From Christensenella sp. UBA4247 (GTDB lineage Bacteria > Bacillota > Clostridia > Christensenellales > CAG-1252), in the NCBI GenBank assembly GCA_002395405.1, contig DGWX01000030.1, forward strand, positions 1 through 18,273: 18,273 nt of DNA, given 5' to 3'. The notes beneath the pieces were generated by a model. The model saw only the letters and a list, made by a program, of their open reading frames with translations. It searched no databases and was not told the DNA's origin. Positions within the stretch are counted from its first letter, which is position 1; every line of letters starts with the position of its first letter. Position numbers and translations under genes: made by a program. Shown here piece after piece: positions 15,988 through 18,273 of the stretch.

Positions 15988-16338
15988 ATGGCTGTAAAGA
16001 CTTCCAATAAATACGGGAAGATCACCGTGTCGGACGAAGCCGTGGCAATGTGTGCGTGCCGCGCGGCATCCGAGTGCTATGGCGTGGTTGAGCTCGTTTC
16101 CAGAAGGTTTACCGATTCTCTCGCTTCTCTATTCAAACAAAACGGAAACACCAAAGGGATCAGGGTTACGACTGTCGATAATAAAATCTTTATCGACATT
16201 TTTGTCATATTAAAGCAGGGCGTGCTGGTAGATGCGGTTACCGAATCTCTTCGCTCGGTCGTAACCTATTCCGTCGAGTCGTTTACGGGTATGCGCGTTA
16301 TGCAAGTAAACGTAAACGTCGTCGGCATAAAGGTTTAG
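15988..16338 (+). CDS. yloU: Asp23/Gls24 family envelope stress response protein (YloU-like)
   Basis: A 116-residue single-domain protein of the Asp23 family (KYGKITVSDEAVAMCACRAASECYGVVEL at the start, then a beta-rich half ending VNVNVVGIKV). Members are cytoplasmic or membrane-associated envelope-stress proteins; the biochemical role is not settled. No signal peptide or membrane helix is seen. It stands directly before the fatty acid kinase gene (8 bases), a pairing conserved across Firmicutes, which suggests a link to membrane lipid state. Start: GGAGAG upstream of the only suitable ATG. Confidence 0.9.
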   Translation: MAVKTSNKYGKITVSDEAVAMCACRAASECYGVVELVSRRFTDSLASLFKQNGNTKGIRVTTVDNKIFIDIFVILKQGVLVDAVTESLRSVVTYSVESFTGMRVMQVNVNVVGIKV

Positions 16339-16346
16339 GAGAATAT

Positions 16347-17984
16347 ATGATAAAGAATATAGACGTTAAAATGCTTCGCGATATGTTTGTCGGAGCTTGC
16401 CAAAACCTTGCGGTTTACGAGGAAGAGATCAACGCGCATAACGTTTTTCCCGTTCCTGACGGAGATACCGGAACGAATATGTGCGCTACCGCCGCAAGCG
16501 CGGCTCGCGAGATCCAAGCGATCAAAGAAGATGAGCTTTCATGGGAGAAGTTTGCTTCCGCATTGTCGATCGGTTCTTTGCGCGGAGCGCGAGGTAACAG
16601 CGGCGTTATTCTTTCTCAAATCTTCAAAGGTATTGCGGACGTTGCGGGCGGTACGGAAGGGCTAATGACCGTAAAACAATTTTCCAAAGCGCTTCAAACG
16701 GGTGCGAAAGTTGCATATAGCGCCGTTAATAAGCCAAAGGAAGGCACGATATTGACCGTGATCCGCGTTGTCGCGGAAGCTTCGGAAAACGGGGCGTCGG
16801 GAAGAAACGCCTGCTTCGAGACAATGATGCAAAAGTTGATCGAAAAGGGGAATGCGATCTTGGCGGAAACGCCCAATATGCTTCCCGTTCTTAAAAAAGC
16901 CGGCGTCGTGGACGCGGGCGGAATGGGGCTTATGCGCGTTCTCGAAGGTTTCAGTTTCGTGATCGAGGGAAAGGAGATCCCGAAAGTCGCCGTTAAAGTC
17001 AGTGCGGAAGAAAACGACGCGGGTTTCGCCGCGGACGTACATGATTTGGACGATATCGAATTTGCCTATTGTACCGAATTTTTCGTCAAAAATATCCGAC
17101 CTCGTGCAACGGAATCGGATATCGATAAGTTGAGGGACAAGCTTTCCCGTCTCGGAAACAGCTTGATCTGCATCGGCGATCTGTCTCTCGTTAAAGTTCA
17201 CGTTCATACGAATAATCCCGGAAGGGCTTTGCAATATGCGCTCGAACTCGGAGAGCTCGATCGGGTCAAGATCGAGAATATGCTCGAGCAAAACCGAAAG
17301 ATCAAAGAGGAGATGGAAAAGAACAAAAAGCCCATCGGAATGGTCAGCGTTTGCGCGGGCGAAGGGCTCCGTAAAATGTTCAAAGAACTGCTTGTGGACG
17401 TCATAGTGGAAGGCGGTCAAACAATGAATCCGAGCGTAAACGAAATCGTTTCCGCGATCAATCGCGTAAACGCGGACAGCGTTATCGTTTTGCCGAACAA
17501 CAGCAATATCATTCTCGCCGCCGAAAAAGCTATGGAACTGACGGCGCGTAAATGCGTCGTTCTTCCCACGAAAAACGTTGCGGCCGGTATTGCCGCCGCG
17601 ATCGCGTTCGATCCGAACGGATCCTTGGATGAGAACGCGGAAAATATGAAAAACGCATTCTCCGATCTTAAATGCGCGCAAGTTACGACCGCCGTCAGAA
17701 CGACTAAGATGGACGGTTTGTCTTTGAATAAAGGAGACGTGATCGGTCTTTCGGATAAAAAGATATTAACGAAGGGATCGGACGTAGGAGAAGTTGTAAA
17801 TTCTCTCGTTAAAAAGATGGGAATGGACGAAATGGACGTTCTCAATTTATATTCGGGGGAGGGCGTTTCCGAAGAAGAAGCGAACGAGCTTGCCGCCAAG
17901 CTTTCCGATAACTACCCGGATCTTGAAGTAATAACCTATAAAGGCGATCAACCGCATTCCTTCTATATTTTATCGGCTGAGTAA
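16347..17984 (+). CDS. fakA: Fatty acid kinase catalytic subunit FakA (YloV, DAK2 domain)
   Basis: Phosphorylates exogenous fatty acids bound to a FakB (DegV-like) carrier, producing acyl-phosphate for phospholipid synthesis. At 545 residues it is the usual size. The N-terminal DAK2 nucleotide domain (about 1-200) has HNVFPVPDGDTGTNM with the Mg2+-binding Asp38 and Asp40, then RGARGNSGVILSQ and DAGGMGLMRVLEGF. The middle and C-terminal domains (about 230-545) match the FakA-type DegV-like extension. No FakB gene is seen in the window, which is normal since FakB genes are usually elsewhere. TTAGGAG precedes the start. In many Firmicutes recG follows; here a tRNA gene does. Confidence 0.94.
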   Translation: MIKNIDVKMLRDMFVGACQNLAVYEEEINAHNVFPVPDGDTGTNMCATAASAAREIQAIKEDELSWEKFASALSIGSLRGARGNSGVILSQIFKGIADVAGGTEGLMTVKQFSKALQTGAKVAYSAVNKPKEGTILTVIRVVAEASENGASGRNACFETMMQKLIEKGNAILAETPNMLPVLKKAGVVDAGGMGLMRVLEGFSFVIEGKEIPKVAVKVSAEENDAGFAADVHDLDDIEFAYCTEFFVKNIRPRATESDIDKLRDKLSRLGNSLICIGDLSLVKVHVHTNNPGRALQYALELGELDRVKIENMLEQNRKIKEEMEKNKKPIGMVSVCAGEGLRKMFKELLVDVIVEGGQTMNPSVNEIVSAINRVNADSVIVLPNNSNIILAAEKAMELTARKCVVLPTKNVAAGIAAAIAFDPNGSLDENAENMKNAFSDLKCAQVTTAVRTTKMDGLSLNKGDVIGLSDKKILTKGSDVGEVVNSLVKKMGMDEMDVLNLYSGEGVSEEEANELAAKLSDNYPDLEVITYKGDQPHSFYILSAE

Positions 17985-18003
17985 AATTTTTTGCGAAAAA
18001 CGG

Positions 18004-18032
18004 TTGCAAAACGGGTTTGTATTTGGTATAGT
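18004..18032 (+). promoter_or_regulatory. Promoter of the tRNA-Gly gene
   Basis: TTGCAA (18004-18009), a 17-base spacer and the extended -10 TGGTATAGT (TATAGT at 18027-18032). It shares the ten-base string TGGTATAGTA with the yicC promoter. A transcript would start near 18039, eight bases before the tRNA. Confidence 0.78.
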
Positions 18033-18046
18033 AATAGAGCAATTAC

Positions 18047-18121
18047 GCGGGAGTGGCTCAGTGGTAGAGCGTTGCCTTGCCAAGGCAAATGTCGCGGGTC
18101 CGAATCCCGTCTCCCGCTCCA
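18047..18121 (+). tRNA. tRNA-Gly (anticodon GCC), CCA encoded
   Basis: A complete cloverleaf: acceptor GCGGGAG/CTCCCGC, D-arm GCTC/GAGC, anticodon stem TTGCC/GGCAA with loop TTGCCAA (GCC at 34-36), a five-base variable loop, T-stem GCGGG/CCCGT with a G-T wobble, discriminator T and an encoded CCA (18119-18121). It reads GGC and GGU codons. The T-loop is TCCGAAT instead of the near-universal TTCGAAT, so position 55, normally pseudouridine, is C. The 3' part is repeated downstream in both orientations. Confidence 0.95.
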
Positions 18122-18130
18122 AACTCGTCT
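18107..18130 (+). repeat. Direct repeat, copy 1 (tRNA 3' end plus spacer)
   Basis: These 24 bases (CCGTCTCCCGCTCCA followed by AACTCGTCT) include the last T-stem bases, the 3' acceptor strand, CCA and nine flanking bases. They are identical to 18250-18273. The copies are 143 bases apart. Confidence 0.93.
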
Positions 18131-18156
18131 TTAATTCTTTGGAATTAAGAGACGGG
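18124..18156 (+). repeat. Hairpin immediately behind the tRNA
   Basis: Bases 18124-18137 pair with 18142-18156 around the loop TTTG, giving 14 pairs with one bulged G (18149) and one G-T wobble. No T-tract follows, so it is not a standard intrinsic terminator. It could be a 3' processing signal for the tRNA precursor. Confidence 0.7.
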
Positions 18157-18256
18157 ATTCAGCTGCGATAGCAGCGAATGCGTCAGCATTCTGGACCCGC
18201 AGGGGCCGCACCGAAGCGAAGCGAAGGTCCCCGAAGGAATTCGGGCACACCGTCTC
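18149..18256 (+). other. Structured non-coding element derived partly from the tRNA (inverted T-arm copy)
   Basis: No reading frame of note. GAGACGG (18149-18155) can close on CCGTCTC (18250-18256), enclosing a chain of small hairpins: GCTGC-GATA-GCAGC (18162-18175), GAATGC-GTCA-GCATTC (18176-18191), GGACC/GGTCC (18193-18197 with 18226-18230) or alternatively GGGG/CCCC (18202-18205 with 18229-18232), and CCCGAA-GGAA-TTCGGG (18230-18245). The sequence between the long-range pair contains a GAAGC run repeated nearly three times (18213-18226). Blocks 18149-18160 and 18193-18200 are exact reverse complements of adjacent tRNA segments 18102-18113 and 18094-18101. It may be a non-coding RNA, a miniature mobile repeat or a tRNA-tail repeat; I do not recognise a named family. 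Confidence 0.6.
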
Positions 18257-18273
18257 CCGCTCCAAACTCGTCT
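18250..18273 (+). repeat. Direct repeat, copy 2, running to the window edge
   Basis: Identical to 18107-18130 over all 24 bases up to the last base shown, so its true length is unknown. It restores CCGTCTCCCGCTCCA but is not preceded by a tRNA body, so it is not a second tRNA gene. Confidence 0.93.

Noticed and set aside
16662..17681. A 339-codon open frame on the - strand opposite fakA
   Set aside because: It is the antisense shadow of a clear FakA coding sequence, has no recognisable domain and has a low-complexity Phe/Arg/His-rich composition, as do similar shadows at 2544-3278 and 6213-6926.
17985..18003. Intrinsic terminator after fakA
   Set aside because: The T-rich and A-rich stretches can pair weakly, but there is no GC-rich stem followed by T's; readthrough towards the tRNA cannot be excluded.
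18213..18226. GAAGC repeats as a CRISPR or VNTR signal
   Set aside because: Under three units of five bases lie in the loop of a predicted stem; there are no spacers and no cas genes.

Overview
The window reads as a chromosomal housekeeping region of a low-to-mid GC, spore-forming Firmicute of the class Clostridia, probably an uncultured lineage. Three things point there. The gene order from yicC to fakA follows the well-known Bacillus/Clostridium block: yloC, gmk, rpoZ, coaBC, priA, def, fmt, rsmB, rlmN, rpe, thiN, spoVM, rpmB on the opposite strand, then yloU and yloV/fakA. A 28-codon spoVM gene is present. Shine-Dalgarno sequences are strong throughout. Nearly every gene is on the + strand and packed with overlaps or gaps under 20 bases.

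Layout. Bases 1-5267 hold a tight unit: the 3' part of a cysteine desulfurase (its 5' end lies outside the window), an IscU/NifU-type Fe-S scaffold, the helicase PcrA and the NAD+-dependent DNA ligase LigA. A 191-base gap follows, carrying hairpins, a terminator-like stem and an extended -10 promoter. Bases 5459-15549 hold a second long unit: yicC, gmk, rpoZ, coaBC, priA, def, fmt, rsmB, rlmN, rpe, thiN and spoVM. It combines nucleotide and coenzyme supply, transcription, replication restart, translation initiation and rRNA methylation, and ends in a small sporulation gene. A bidirectional terminator separates spoVM from rpmB, which faces it. rpmB and the asp23-fakA pair are divergently transcribed from a 183-base region with two good promoters and a near-perfect palindrome between them.

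The last 290 bases contain a tRNA-Gly(GCC) gene with its own promoter and a compact, highly structured non-coding element directly behind it. This element is the least ordinary part of the window. It is bracketed by a 24-base direct repeat of the tRNA 3' end (period 143) and also carries, in inverted orientation, 20 bases of the tRNA T-arm and acceptor strand. The inverted copy is split by a 32-base insert made of two small hairpins. The second direct repeat runs to the last base shown, so more copies may follow.

Compared with the order known from Bacillus subtilis, remA (between yicC and gmk) and the prpC-prkC-rsgA block (between rlmN and rpe) are absent, with only 7 and 19 bases in their places. 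No prophage, insertion sequence, CRISPR array or defence system is visible. All assignments rest on motif recognition by eye; no searches were run.
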